This document shows, piece by piece, positions 36,701 through 48,484 of a DNA stretch of 64,000 bases. Below the pieces are notes generated by a model. It was not told the DNA's origin. It worked only from the letters and a program-made list of their open reading frames with translations, and made no database searches. A program made the translations under genes and the position numbers. Every line of letters starts with the position of its first letter. Within the stretch, counting starts at the first letter, position 1. Source of the stretch: Cunninghamella blakesleeana (taxonomy: Eukaryota; Mucoromycota; Mucoromycetes; Mucorales; Cunninghamellaceae); assembly GCA_017871115.1 (NCBI GenBank), contig JAFCIZ010000001.1, forward strand, positions 7,376,001-7,440,000. Direction: 5' to 3'.

Positions 36701-36767
36701 GTGTTTTCCATGATTGATAAACGGTAGGTGTATCAGTTGTTGTTTCAGTTACGCTTAAATCTGTCAT
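33741..36767 (-). CDS. Three-RRM RNA-binding protein with Asn-rich tail
   Basis: Nine exons: 36767–36436, 36308–36176, 36078–35944, 35838–35716, 35632–35360, 35222–34533, 34383–34344, 34258–34001 and 33781–33741. All are in phase, 674 aa. A Ser/Thr/Pro-rich N-terminus (~1–105) precedes RRM1 (ACIFVASLNKEKTDEQLN; RPYAFVQYQ). A degenerate RRM2 follows (YNELQIFGPIEEICIENNN; VAYVRYHYRDDA), then RRM3 with clear RNP2 CIYVGNI and RNP1 TFGFVKY. The C-terminal ~330 aa is Asn/Ser/Tyr/Pro-rich low complexity with a His run. A last exon of 41 nt encodes the end PNCTADTTDDDG; without that splice the frame runs to 33948. A role in mRNA stability or localisation is inferred from the domains only. Confidence 0.85.
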
Positions 36768-37589
36768 TAATATGTACGATTATCTATATAAAGTAATACT
36801 ATAGTTTATATATATTTGTAAAAAAAAAAGCTGTTTATGTATTTAAGAGTATAATAACGTTTATTTATTTATTTTTTAATAAAAAAAAATTAAAAGAAAA
36901 GCGAATGAAAATAAAATAAAAACATTTTTCTGTTTTTATATATGAAAAAAAAAAAAGTATAATGTAGAATAGCTATGTCAGTCACTTTCTTTTTTTTTAT
37001 TTCATGACATTGGGCGTGATGATCAGATTATTATGCCATAATATCGTACTTATTCAAACTCAGCAAATCCATTAACATTATGCTATAGACATTATGACGT
37101 TAAAAATGATTTTTAAAATATACTCAAATAATATACTAATAATAATATACTAGTATTAATAAGAGCAATAGATATTATATATATAATTGACTTGTTAAAA
37201 GAAAAAAGAAGAAAAAAGAGAAATGTTATTTACTTTTTATTAATAGTACGTATCAAATTTGGAAAAAACCCCTTATATATTATTTTGAATAATTAATAAA
37301 AGTGAAGTTATTTTATACAGTTATTAAAAATTAAAAATGTACATATTGTCATAGAAATAATAACTATAATTATTATCTGCTATTTATTATGATTCCTTTT
37401 TTCAGTATAAACAGTAGGATCAGTTTTCGTTTTAGAAAGTAATATTGTTAATAAATAGTTTGGTTTTACCGCTTTATAAGGTACCAATAGAGAAAAAAGA
37501 CGGAATCTGAAAAAAAATATTAAAAAAATTGAATCACCATTGAATTATTTTCTTTTTTTTCTTTAGCTTTATTTTTTTAAAAAATATTA
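36768..37589. promoter_or_regulatory. Divergent promoter region (RRM protein / Sas4-like protein)
   Basis: About 820 bp between divergent starts. AT-rich, no gene or clear motif seen. Confidence 0.5.
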
Positions 37590-39154
37590 ATGACTGAAGA
37601 AAGGCAAAAAAGAGAATTACCAGTAAGACACTCTTTTTTAACGGACGTTGTTAATTCAGCTTTGGATGCTCAATCAAGTAAATAATTTTTTTTTTCCTTT
37701 TCTTTTTATTTATTATTCATTTATAATAATAATAACTATAATAATAATAATCATAGAAACTATAGCTTCTTTATATTCATGAACTTTATTTCTTAGAACC
37801 AACTATACCTCAAATAGATAGTAGTACTATTATTAAAATCACCTCTAATATCTCTAACTGTATTGATAATGGTGATCCTGAACCCATTCCTTTACCATCA
37901 GAAGATATCACTCCAAACTTCCATGTTCTTCCAAAGCGTCCACCTCTTAAGTTTAAGGTAAATAAAAATATATAAATATGGTAAAAATGGATTTTTTATT
38001 TTTATTTTCTAATATTTATATTAATATAAAACTATACACATATCTTTATGTATATATATATTACTATTATTATTATTATTATTATTATTAAATCAAATCC
38101 GCCTTAGCATAGTGATCCTATTAATGAAGATTTTTATCAAATACGACACAAGAAACATGAAATGGAAGAAAAGAAACAAAAAAACAGAGAAAAGGAAAGG
38201 TTAGAGCACGATTTATATCAACAAATACAGTTAGTTGATAAATTAAAAGCTGTAGATAAAAGTACTTTAGCTTCGATTGTTAAATCATTAAAGCATCAAC
38301 GTAACACACCTCATTTATCGGTGGACCTGGATCAACTTCATTCTACTTTGTTACAAGAAGCAAGAGAACAATTATATCGATATGAACAATTGGGTTTAGG
38401 TAGAAAAAGAGCTCAAGGACACACACCTTTAAGACCTCCCGTAAATAATCATATAGTGCTGCAGCAACAACAACAACAGCAACAGCAACAACAACCTGAA
38501 TCATTGGATGATATGGCTTCTCCACTCACTTATGAAACTTTATTACCTTTACAACCTTCTAATCCATATCAACCACCTCCACCATCATTAAGATCGAGAA
38601 CAGCATCAACAAAAAAGAAGAAGGTAGAAGTGATACCAACATTTCAAAAAAAAAAGAAAAAGAAAAATTTAGTAATCAAAGAAAAAAAGGAATCAACAAC
38701 AATAGAAAAGAGAAAAAAAAAGGTAGCCATAATACCTCAAGATGTACCAATGCTAAAGGAAAATTCAACAACAACGATAGCATCATCATCATCACCATCA
38801 CCATCATCCACTTCTACTTTACCATCTACATTATCAACAACGAATAATAATAATAATAATAACAATCTACCTGAAACAATAACTATTACAGAAAAAGAAA
38901 ATAGTATCATGCCTAATAAACGATCATTGGAATCTTCGTCATCTAAAAAAAGAAAGGAAGATAAGCAATCAAGAGAAGATAGAGCATTAAATTATTTCAA
39001 GTCTCATGGTACTAATTATTCATCTTTAAGTGGGCAACGAAGAAGTATGCGATCAGCTATAATTTTTGGTGAAAAGGTACCATTTTTAGATACAGTGGAA
39101 TTTAGTCTCCCTTTTGATCAATTTGGTGATCTAATGAAAAAACGAAACACATGA
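37590..39154 (+). CDS. Chromatin-type protein, possibly Sas4-like
   Basis: Exons 37590–37677, 37797–37957 and 38108–39154 (phases 1 and 0) give 431 aa, starting MTEERQKRELPVRHSFLTDV. Residues ~84–135 (HSDPINEDFYQIRHKKHEME followed by KNREKERLEHDLYQQIQLVD) resemble the Sas4-type segment: a 'P-x-x-x-x-F/Y-x-x-x-H' entry, then a charged helix. A Gln run at ~122–130 of the last exon is followed by Pro- and Lys-rich linkers, one of which (VVIPTFQKKKKKKN-like, near 38640) could be a nuclear localisation signal. The end has RRSMRSAIIFGEKVPFLDTV, the 'RRSxR…FGxxxP' pattern that reminds me of Sas4-like C-termini. The identity is a guess; the gene itself is secure. Confidence 0.6.
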
Positions 39155-39378
39155 TTTTTTTTAAAAGATATCTCATTCTAAATATATATATATATAAATT
39201 CATTATATATTTATTGTATAATAATAAAAATAATAATAGTTTACGTAAGATAACTACTTCATCATAATATTCATTTTTTAATAAATATTTTATTTTATTT
39301 TTAAAAGAAAAAGAAAATAATATAATTATTTAAATAAATACGTAAAAGGGAATAAAAATAATTGAACGATTAAAAAAA

Positions 39379-39663
39379 TTAAGATAAAAGAGGAGCTCTT
39401 TCATCAGTTGTGCTTTTTCCTTTCAATAATTCTTGACAAATAGTACATAAAGAAGTAAAGACACCATTGAATAAGAATACACCAAATACAAGGACAATGA
39501 AACCACTTAATTCAATCCAAGAGAATGTATCATAACCATATTGTACAGCAATAACCCAAATTAATGTAGTTCTACAAAGAGAGAAAGAAAAAAAAAATTA
39601 AGTTTACACATTCAACTCCGTATTTTTTTTCATAATATCGCCTATTTCTTTTTATCCTAATTG

Positions 39664-39705
<42 letters not shown>

Positions 39706-41048
39706 CTTTTTATATTTATATTTTTCTATCTCTATCTATATAGTTCTAATTATATACGTACCTAATAGCATCTAATACACTTCTACCAGGAATACCAACG
39801 GTAGTACTAACTGCCAAACCAAAGAAATTAAAGATAGCTACAGCAAAAGCTAGAAGGATAGCAGATTGCCACAAATTGGAGGAGTGAATTAATTGTGTAA
39901 CACCGGTTTTAATATCAAAAACAGTATGATCAGATGAAGAAGGAGTAAAAACAGCAACAATAATAGAAAGACCTAAAAGTAATGTACCAAAAATACCTTC
40001 AATACCCATTGCATGAACAGGATTCAATTGGTATTTATCCATTAAATATTCTTCTAAAATGAATTGGGAAGCAACAAAGAGTTGGGAAGTTAAGAGGAAG
40101 ATAGGGCCAATCCAATGACATGTTTCTTCGTTACTTGAATTTGAAGAAGTACAGGCAGCATAGTACGAAATAATACCAATTCCGCCCAAGATGGTTACAA
40201 CAGAGATCCATTCATGTTTTAAAAATCGACGTGATAAGAAGATGAAACTAAACACGGCTGAAAATCCTACAATACTACTTCTTACCATTTGGAATAATGA
40301 AGGTGTAGTGTAGATCAATCCAAGATTTAACAACTAATGTTCATATTGATAAATAAATAAAAAATAAAAAAAAGTAAATAATGATGTATTGTAATCCTGT
40401 GTGTAACCAAAACATAAAAAAAAATAACACACACACACACGACACATTTATACAAATGAAACGATAAAAAAAAAAGGGGATATATCATTTTTTCACTCTA
40501 ATGGGTAAATAATAATAGTAATAATAATAATATTAGTAATAGTAATAATACTTACAGTAGTAGCAATAAGATCGAAGGCACTGGGAATAATAAACCAAAT
40601 AGAAGAACAGAACCAACTAGAAGTACGAGGAATAACCCAATCTTCGTCACGCTGTTGATGTTGTCTTGTAGAAGAAGTTGCTTGAACTGAATCTAACAAA
40701 GAACGATCCAACCAAGAAGAAGCTTTACTAACTACTTGAATACCAAAAATACAAATAATTTCACCTAAAAAGATAAAGACAGTTTGAAGCAAAGGCTGAG
40801 CAAAAAACTCGTCTTTTTCCCCTTCATCTTCTACGACCTTTTGATGATTTTGAAAAGTTAAAATTAAAGGTATGGCAACACCTAATAAAAATGTAATGAT
40901 AAGAATACAAAATAAATATATTATTCGCTATATTTCCAATTCTTTTTCTCCCTTTCTATAATATGTATATATTATTATAAAGTAATTATTTTATATTACC
41001 TGATACCAGTAAACCAGAGACAAGAAATAAAGTGTATAACACTGACAT
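39379..41048 (-). CDS. SLC35F6-like drug/metabolite transporter
   Basis: A multi-pass DMT (EamA-type) membrane protein. Exons 41048–41000, 40881–40556, 40333–39762 and 39571–39379 (phases 1, 0, 2) give 379 aa. About ten hydrophobic helices are visible, e.g. SVLYTLFLVSGLLVSGG at the N-terminus, LLQTVFIFLGEIICIFGIQV, SIVGFSAVFSFIFLSRRFL, the ILGGIGIISYYA segment, and IELSGFIVLVFGVFLFNG. The LSRRFLKHEW turn and the cytosolic tail ending APLLS fit the SLC35F6/C2orf18 branch, whose substrate is not established. It is convergent with the Sas4-like gene (224 bp). Confidence 0.85.
39666..39705. repeat. (TA)n microsatellite in an intron
   Basis: About 40 bp of alternating TA in the last intron of the DMT transporter gene. 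Confidence 0.85.
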
Positions 41049-42265
41049 AGCAATGATATATGTATATTTATTTATTAAAAAAAAAGTGTGGTTAAAAAAA
41101 AAAAAAAAAAGAAAGAAAAAGTGTGAAAAAAAAAGGGCGTGAAAAAAATTATATGCTACGACGGAGTTTAATTAGTACATAAATTTTGTGATCGTAATTT
41201 TTTAAGCTTTTGGCTTCTTAAATATTAAATAATAATAACTATACTATTAATAATATTGTTAATTTAAAAATACATTGATTCAATTTTGACTTCAAAATTG
41301 AATAAATTCTATATTAATATTATATTATTTATCACTATAAGCTAATATTAGTTGACTTTTTGAATATCCTTATTTGTCTTTAAAAAATCGGGATTTAAAT
41401 ATTTACCAAAAAAAACTGTACTTAGTTTTTCACTTTCTCCCATACACACCTCTTTATTGTTTTACTTGTTAAGCTATATAATCATTTTATATATTATATA
41501 TATAATAATAATATTAATAAAAGAATATACTATCCATTAGTATTTTTATTTATTTTATAATAAATGTTGAAAAAGCAACTGAAATAAAAAACAAGTCTAC
41601 TTTGTCAGCAATACCATTATTCCTCAATATACAACGCCTTTATTTTATAAATAACCATTCATTTTTTGTGATAAATAGAATATTGTATTTTTAAATCATA
41701 AAAAGTAAACAAGTAAATATAAAATGTCATTAACCAATAAAATATGTAAAAGTTAAATAAAAAAAATGGCAGGAACTTTTGAAGATAGATAATAACCGTA
41801 CAATAACTAAGCAGCACAATTACGTATCATAGCAGTAATTATAAAAAAGGGGGAATATGGAATACTGATAATATTATTGGATTTGAAAAGAATAATACAA
41901 AGATATGATAATAAACAAAATAAAAATGAATCTAAGAGTTCATTGATCATAACAAAACGATTATTATTATTAAACCTTAATGAAATTAATAAACTAACAC
42001 ATTTAAAACATTAAAATAAATCACTATATTCTCTTTTTCTCCTTAATCGATAACCTAATAAGTGCTGTGAAATTATATTTTTATTTATTTACTTTATTCT
42101 TTAAATATATATATTTATAATAATAATAAAAAAAAGATGACATAGGGAATAAAATAAAGTAAAATATATTGTTGTATTTACATAATTAAATATTATAATT
42201 AATAATATCAAAAAAAAAAGATTGTATATATTGAAATAAAACCATTTTTTTTTTAATGAAAAAAA
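41049..42265. other. Intergenic region (DMT promoter / ISU1 3' flank)
   Basis: 1.2 kb of AT-rich DNA with short A-rich tracts and AATAAA words. I see no coding region. Confidence 0.55.
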
Positions 42266-43054
42266 TTAGGCAGTTGCTTTACGTTTGGATTTATAATCAT
42301 TGATGGCTGACTTGATAGCATCTTCGGCAAGCACTATATAATATTAATAGTAATAGAATTAATAACCATCATACTATTATATTCTATTGAGTTTTATTTT
42401 TAAAGTCACTTAATATATATACTTACTTGAACAATGTAATTTGACTGGTGGTAAACATAATTCCTTTGCGATTTCAGTGTTTTTGATTTGACCAGCTTCT
42501 TCAAGAGTTAATCCTCTAACACGTTCAGTCATATAACTACTTGAAGCAATGGCTGAACCACAACCAAAAGTTTTGAATTTAACATCAATGATTTTTCCGG
42601 AACCTTCATCTACTTTGATTTGTAACTTCATAACATCACCGCCTGTAAAAAATAAATAGCAATAAACAATAAATAAATAAATAAATGGATTTTATTGCTT
42701 GTGTGTGCTGATTTTATATAAACTTGTACTTATATATTTATATATAATCATATACTTACATGCAGGAGCACCAACAAGACCAGTGAAAACGTTTTTATCA
42801 CCTTTAGGGAAAGATCCTACGTTGCGAGGACGTTCATAATGATCAATAACCTAATTATAAATATATTAAAAATAACAATAATAAAAGGAAAAATTAGTAT
42901 TAATAATGAAAAATAAATATATTTTACTAATAGTATTATCTTTTTTTAGTATTTTTAGTACCTTTTCATGATAAAAACGGGATCCAGATAGGGATAAAGG
43001 TTTTTGAATGAGACGAGTTGATCGGTTTAATGAATTAAAAGTAGTTCTTAACAT
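42266..43054 (-). CDS. ISU1: Iron–sulfur cluster scaffold protein Isu1/ISCU
   Basis: The mitochondrial matrix scaffold on which [2Fe–2S] clusters are assembled by cysteine desulfurase. Exons 43054–42962, 42850–42760, 42642–42427 and 42333–42266 (phases 0, 1, 1) give 155 aa. Residues ~1–30 (MLRTTFNSLNRSTRLIQ) form an Arg-rich presequence. The core has all three cluster cysteines: CGDVMK (split by intron 2), FGCGSAIASSS and HCSMLAEDAIKSA. The LPPVK loop recognised by the dedicated Hsp70 is intact just before the third cysteine. It ends KSKRKATA. It lies upstream of nothing co-oriented except eL33, with a 415-bp gap. Confidence 0.97.
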
Positions 43055-43469
43055 ATTATATATACTTTTTTAAAAAAAAATTAATTTAGTGAAAAATAAA
43101 GGAAAGAGAAAGGAAAGGAAAAAAAAAAATAGAAACTTTTTTTATTTTGATGAACTTTAAAACCCCGAAATAAATTTTTGCGAATCAGATTAAATCATTG
43201 CATCTGATAAATTTAGTCATAAAAGTTGAGTGGGGAATATCGGTATTGAGACTTTTAGGCAAAACTTAAATGATTTCATTATTTGAGCTATAATTAAAAA
43301 ATATATTTACATCATTCAACATATAAAACTATATATATAAAAATAACCCGTAGTTGAAGTTTTTTTTTCTTTTTCTTTTTTTATTCAGCAATGATAATCA
43401 TTTAGTTTTGATTGAATTGGGAGAAAAAAAAACAAAAACTAAAATATGATAAAAGCGTTATCGACAAGT

Positions 43470-44261
43470 TTAGATGTTGGAAGGATAAAGCATCTACAAA
43501 TTAAAAATAAAAAAAAAATGCATGAATTCTACTTGTTTTTACCTCTTTCATATTATCTATTTTACATTGATCATCTTTATAATTCTTATTATTATTTAAA
43601 AAAATCAACTTACAATACGAACGTTAGCACCGAAAGATTTGGGAGGTAAGTTGTTACGGAAACGAGCTTTAACAACACCACCATTACCATGAGTTCTAGC
43701 AATACGACCCCAGATAATACGGACTTTGGAACCATTGACTTCACGCTTGGCACGGTAAACATAAGCAATACGCTTACCAAGGTAGAATTGAGCATCCTTG
43801 GTAGTTTGAACACCTTCAATTTGGATGAGAGAAGTGTTAGGGTTTTGGTTGCGCATAGCACGTTCGTAACCTAAAACTCGGCCCTTGCTGTAAAGACTAT
43901 AATACATAGGTTGATTTATTTAAAAAAAATGATAATATATTAATATAACGTTTTTCACTTAAAAAAAGCACATTCCATAAGCAATACATATAGCTGAACG
44001 AACTGAATAATATATATATAACTGAATATCTATTTTATGTTGATCTTGTTGATTCCAACTTTTTATACATGTTATATCCATTTTATTTTTATATATTAAT
44101 TTTAATCATCATATCCATTAATTTTCATCCATTTTTGTCATTCATCCATTCATCTTTTCTTTTTTAATAATATTATCATCATCTATATATATATATATGC
44201 ATGTATTTCATTCATCCATTTATATGTTTAAATTTTTCATTTCACATTACCGGTTAGACAT
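43470..44261 (-). CDS. RPL33: 60S ribosomal protein eL33
   Basis: A cytosolic large-subunit protein (RPL35A family). Exons: 44261–44251 (11 nt, MSNR), 43896–43614 and 43493–43470, giving 105 aa (yeast 107). The middle exon holds [20 protein letters not shown], then [18 protein letters not shown] and [20 protein letters not shown]. The last exon is only 24 nt (MLYPSNI and stop). It matches the conserved eL33 C-terminus, which proves the GTAAGT donor at 43613 rather than a stop two codons further on. Intron 1 is 354 nt and contains repeated ATCCAT words, like the first intron of eL18. It is divergent from NDC1 (255 bp). Confidence 0.96.
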
Positions 44262-44516
44262 GACGGTACACAAAAAAGAGAAGGGATATATAATTGTTGG
44301 AACAAATTCTAATTGAAGTGTTTGCCAATCCCACCTGCTCATAATAATTTTTAAATTCAATTTCCGGACCGAATTATTATTTTTTTTGGTCAGTGACCTT
44401 TTTTTAATTATAATTTTTTAAAATAAAAAAAAATACATAAGCGCGTTTACTTTTTTTTTTTTCCTACACTTTTCTATCACTTTTTTTTTTTAATAATACA
44501 TCTTTTGTTGTCAATA
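44262..44516. promoter_or_regulatory. Shared divergent promoter of eL33 and NDC1
   Basis: 255 bp between start codons. It contains a GGTCAGTGACC palindrome (44388–44398), a TTCCGGACC word (44362–44370) and a CCCACCT word (~44330), the last also present in the eL18/COQ9 promoter. Confidence 0.5.
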
Positions 44517-46487
44517 ATGCCAACAACGACAATAAGAACTGATAGAAATAATGAAAATAAAATAATTTGTTCTCCTAAAATATGCACTTCATTTTCTAAA
44601 GCTTATTCCAATATTTTATTTCATCGATTATTACTATGTTCAGCTATTTTATATTTTTTTGCCTTTGGTTTAACTTTTATTAGTCAGTTGATATTTTGTA
44701 AGTTAATCTTTATTTTTATTTTATTAGCAAAAAATAAAAACGAAAAATATATTTTGATCGTATAAATCTGATATTAAATGTTTTCATACTTTACTTTTTT
44801 TTAGTTCACTCGATTTCTTGGAAAACAATTTTATATGCATTATATTTATGGATGACAATGAATATTATTATGATCACTAGACTAGTAACTGCTACTTGTA
44901 ATGGGATATATATTATAAACATTATTCAAATAAGCAACAATATATATATTTTACTTATTATTCTATTATATATATATATATATATATATATCTTCTTTTC
45001 TCTATTTATTTTTTTAAAAATAGTTCAACGTGAAGTTAAGTCAAGATTATTGGATGATATTATAGCCATTTTCACCAAATTTGACCATTTGGTTTTAATT
45101 ACAATATATGTTTTTTCATGCGTATTTCTTGTACAAAACTTCTTTTTCATATTTCAAAAACAATCATCCTATACAGAAATGTTTATTTATCCACCAAAGT
45201 AATATATATGAGTTTATAATACATACATGTGTTTTTTGTTTTGATCTCTCACAAAACCATATTCTTTTATTATACATTTTTTTTAATTTAAAATAGGCAA
45301 CGATATGGTATACAACAAATCAACCCTGATAGACTATTTATTATATTTTATGGATCATTACTCGGTTTTGCATATTCTGTGATACGTATAGCAAAACAAC
45401 GATGGGTTGTTGAATTAGAAGTAGTACAGGTACAATCAAAAGAAAGAAAGAAAGGAAAAAAAGAGGAATCAATATTAAAAATGGATAAGTTTCTTGAGAT
45501 ATTTATTTTTATTTTATTTTTATTTTATTTTTACTATTATTAATTAGGATCATCCATTTTTTTTAATCAAAGTAAATATGCGTAAAATTCTTAAAACTAG
45601 TATGAAATGGTCAACGGGTATATTTGGACTCTCTTACTTTTTACACATTTTATTCAAAGGGATATTATACCACCAGTTTGTAAGGATATTCAGTACATAT
45701 ACAAAGTAAGAAATCATAGCAACCCAACTTAGATACGAATGAAAAATATACAACTTTTAAAAAATAGAAAAATTATGGTATATACTCATATTATTTATTT
45801 TATAGAGTCCTTGATGCACCCATTGTTGGATTTCAATGGTTGGATGTATTTTTATTTTCCAAATTGATTTTAGTTGGGTGGATGATTTGTAGTTCATGGG
45901 AATTTGCTGATTTATTAGCAGATGCATTCTTTTCGAGGGTAATAATTATATTAATAACAATACTAATAATAATAACAACAAAAATAAAAATGATTCATAT
46001 TTAATTATCTTTATTGATTTATACATATATATTATTTATCATTACTATTATTGGTTTAGGTTGATAACTTCACAGTGAATTATTCAAATACATATGAGTG
46101 TTTATTAGATGGTATCCGATTCAAAAAAGATAGTCGTATTCAGGTAATAGATTAATAATATTTTAATAAAATAGAGTGATATAGTAATTTTTATATCTTT
46201 TTGTTATTTTATTTCTGTTTTTTTTATTAGGGATTTGCTATAGCTCAATTGGTGCAAATTTCTTCAAAAAATGCTATGAAGCGAAAAGCTTTATATGATG
46301 CCATTGAAAATAATTATTCAAATTCAACTTGGTTCCATCTCAAATCAGAATTAATATCCAACATTGATGTATTTCGAAATACCCTTAAAAGGGAGTACTC
46401 AGTTAATAAAAATCAAGGTAAGAATGGCAATACCATTTCTATTTATAAAGGATGATTGATATGGTTATATTGAATAGGTGATTAATT

Positions 46488-46524
<37 letters not shown>

Positions 46525-47385
46525 CACTATAATAGTTCAAAAAAATATTACAGATAAAAATGAAGAACAAACCAAAAAAAATGCAGATAAAATAATAAAA
46601 TTAACACAGACCGAAGTGTATAAAAGGAAAAAAATACAGCCTAAGGAATTGGATGATCGCACCAGTTTATTATTAAAAGATATATCAATCAAAACAACAG
46701 ACACTCTTCCATCTCCAGATGTTCAGCTAGACCAAGTAAAGGAACGATTAACAAATTATACTACTAAAAGTAAAATAGGCATCACTTTAAAAAATAGTCA
46801 AATTAAGGGTCCTGTTGGTATTTGGATTGAATCTTTGTTACAAAAATCATTAAATAGAAGAATTCAGATTGTATTTAATAAACAAAACATTGTTATCTGG
46901 TCTATTCAAGGTAATTTTAGAAAAACTAGTTTTAATTCTGTGAATATTATGGTAATAATAGTATAATTTTTTTATTAATCGTATATATATATATATACAT
47001 TAAGCCCTTGGGAATCTTCTAGTATCGTCAATGAAAGAAGATTCGTATGGTCATATACAACGTGATATTTCACCTATTCTCAATATACTATTAGGCTGTT
47101 TAGTAGATATAGAAAATTATGTTAGACAACCTCCTAATGATTATAAATATTTGGCTACGACTGAACATGATGTATTTTTGTCCGGTCCTTACTGTGTTGG
47201 TTTAGGTAAGCACTATCTATATATCTAAAAAAAATATAGGATGTTTATTAATCATTATTTTTATTTTTTTGATCATTTTAGCTCTCAAAGATGCCATTAG
47301 TAACATCAAATTAACATTTAAAGATCATATTCAAGCTATAAAAGTGGACGAAAAGTATTTAGAAAAATGGAACAAAATATTATAA
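44517..47385 (+). CDS. NDC1: Nuclear pore membrane protein Ndc1
   Basis: A multi-spanning pore-membrane nucleoporin needed to insert nuclear pores and spindle pole bodies. Eleven exons: 44517–44697, 44805–44897, 45024–45198, 45297–45429, 45548–45705, 45806–45938, 46060–46143, 46231–46417, 46536–46910, 47005–47205 and 47282–47385. All are in phase, 607 aa (yeast 655). Five to six hydrophobic helices fill residues ~30–270 (e.g. ILYFFAFGLTFISQLIF, LVLITIYVFSCVFLVQNFFF, LILVGWMICSSWEFADLL). Family signatures include NPDRLFIIFYGSLLGFAYS and RIQGFAIAQLVQIS. A soluble C-terminal half ends LEKWNKIL. Intron 2 (44898–45023) has no in-frame stop, so an unspliced read-through form is possible. The start is the first in-frame ATG, MPTTTIRTDRN. 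Confidence 0.92.
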
Positions 47386-47601
47386 TTTAATGTACATCAG
47401 TTTTAAATTATTAAATGTATATACTTATAAAATAAATAAATAATAATCATTACCATCATATAATTTCAATATTAAAATTGAATCAAGGTCGAAAAAAATT
47501 TATGATCACTCATTTTAAATTTAAATCTCAGCAATATAAAATTTTTTCCAAACTTTTTTTTCTCTCTTCCTCACTTACAGTTTTCTTTTTTTTTTTCCAA
47601 A

Positions 47602-48261
47602 ATGTCACAAACTTTATCTATTTATCGTCAAATATTAAAAGAAATTCATTTACAGGTAAATGAATATATGACAAAATACATAATATATATATATATATAT
47701 ATATATGAAAATAAAATAAAATGAATGAATGTTTTTTTTTTTTTTTTTTTTTTGACATCTTATTTTCCCCCTTTATTATTACTATAAATATTATTATTAT
47801 TGCTCTCATTATTACCATTATTTTAGTATACCAAACCAGGCAATACAGATTTATATGCTAATTCATTACGAACTGTTTATAAAGAAAATAAATCCGTTAC
47901 TGATCCAGCAAAAATAGATGCTTTGAATAATACTGCTTCTGATCTTTTAACTTTTTTGAAAAGTTCACGCTTACATAAAGTAATACTTACATTAAAAAAA
48001 TTAATTGTTGACATATACTTATGAACCAGCTATATATAATATTTATTTATCTATATTCTCACTCATTATCATTATTATTAGGAATTACGTGAACGATATT
48101 CTAGTATAGTATTAGAACAAAAGAAAAAGATTGAATTAAGTGCTAAACGTGTCGGTTTACAGTTACCAAAGCAATACGATCCTAATTCACCTGCTCCTCT
48201 TGATGGTTCTACTCAAGAACAAGCTATCGCTGATAGAGTTAATAAAGCATTTAGTAATTAA
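47602..48261 (+). CDS. FMC1: Fmc1-like mitochondrial F1-ATPase assembly factor (LYR fold)
   Basis: A small mitochondrial matrix protein that, with Atp12, stabilises assembly of the F1 ATPase at high temperature. Exons 47602–47655, 47827–47979 and 48082–48261 (both introns phase 0) give 128 aa. The N-terminus SIYRQILKEIHLQ is the LYR-like helix of the Fmc1 group. Helices follow in LLTFLKSSRLHKELRERYSS, and LPKQYDPNSP leads into the C-terminal tail. Its length is close to the fungal family (~150 aa). It lies 216 bp downstream of NDC1 in the same direction and is convergent with the DDHD phospholipase gene. Confidence 0.8.
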
Positions 48262-48484
48262 TTTTGTTTCCTATTTATTTATTATTTTATATCACGAAGT
48301 AAATAAATTTATATAGCTAAATAAACATATACATATCGTTCTCTATATAGACCCAGTAATATAAAAATACAGTCAGATAAAAAAAATGTAAAATACATAT
48401 TAGATAAGTGTTTTTTTATTCAAAAGTAAAAATAATTAGCATTAAAGAATGAATATGCATACTAGTGGATATTTTTTCTATTGA

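Noticed and set aside
44898..45023. Continuous frame through NDC1 intron 2
   Set aside because: The intron has a good donor and AAATAG acceptor in matching phase, and its translation is TA-repeat-driven. Kept only as a possible retained-intron form.
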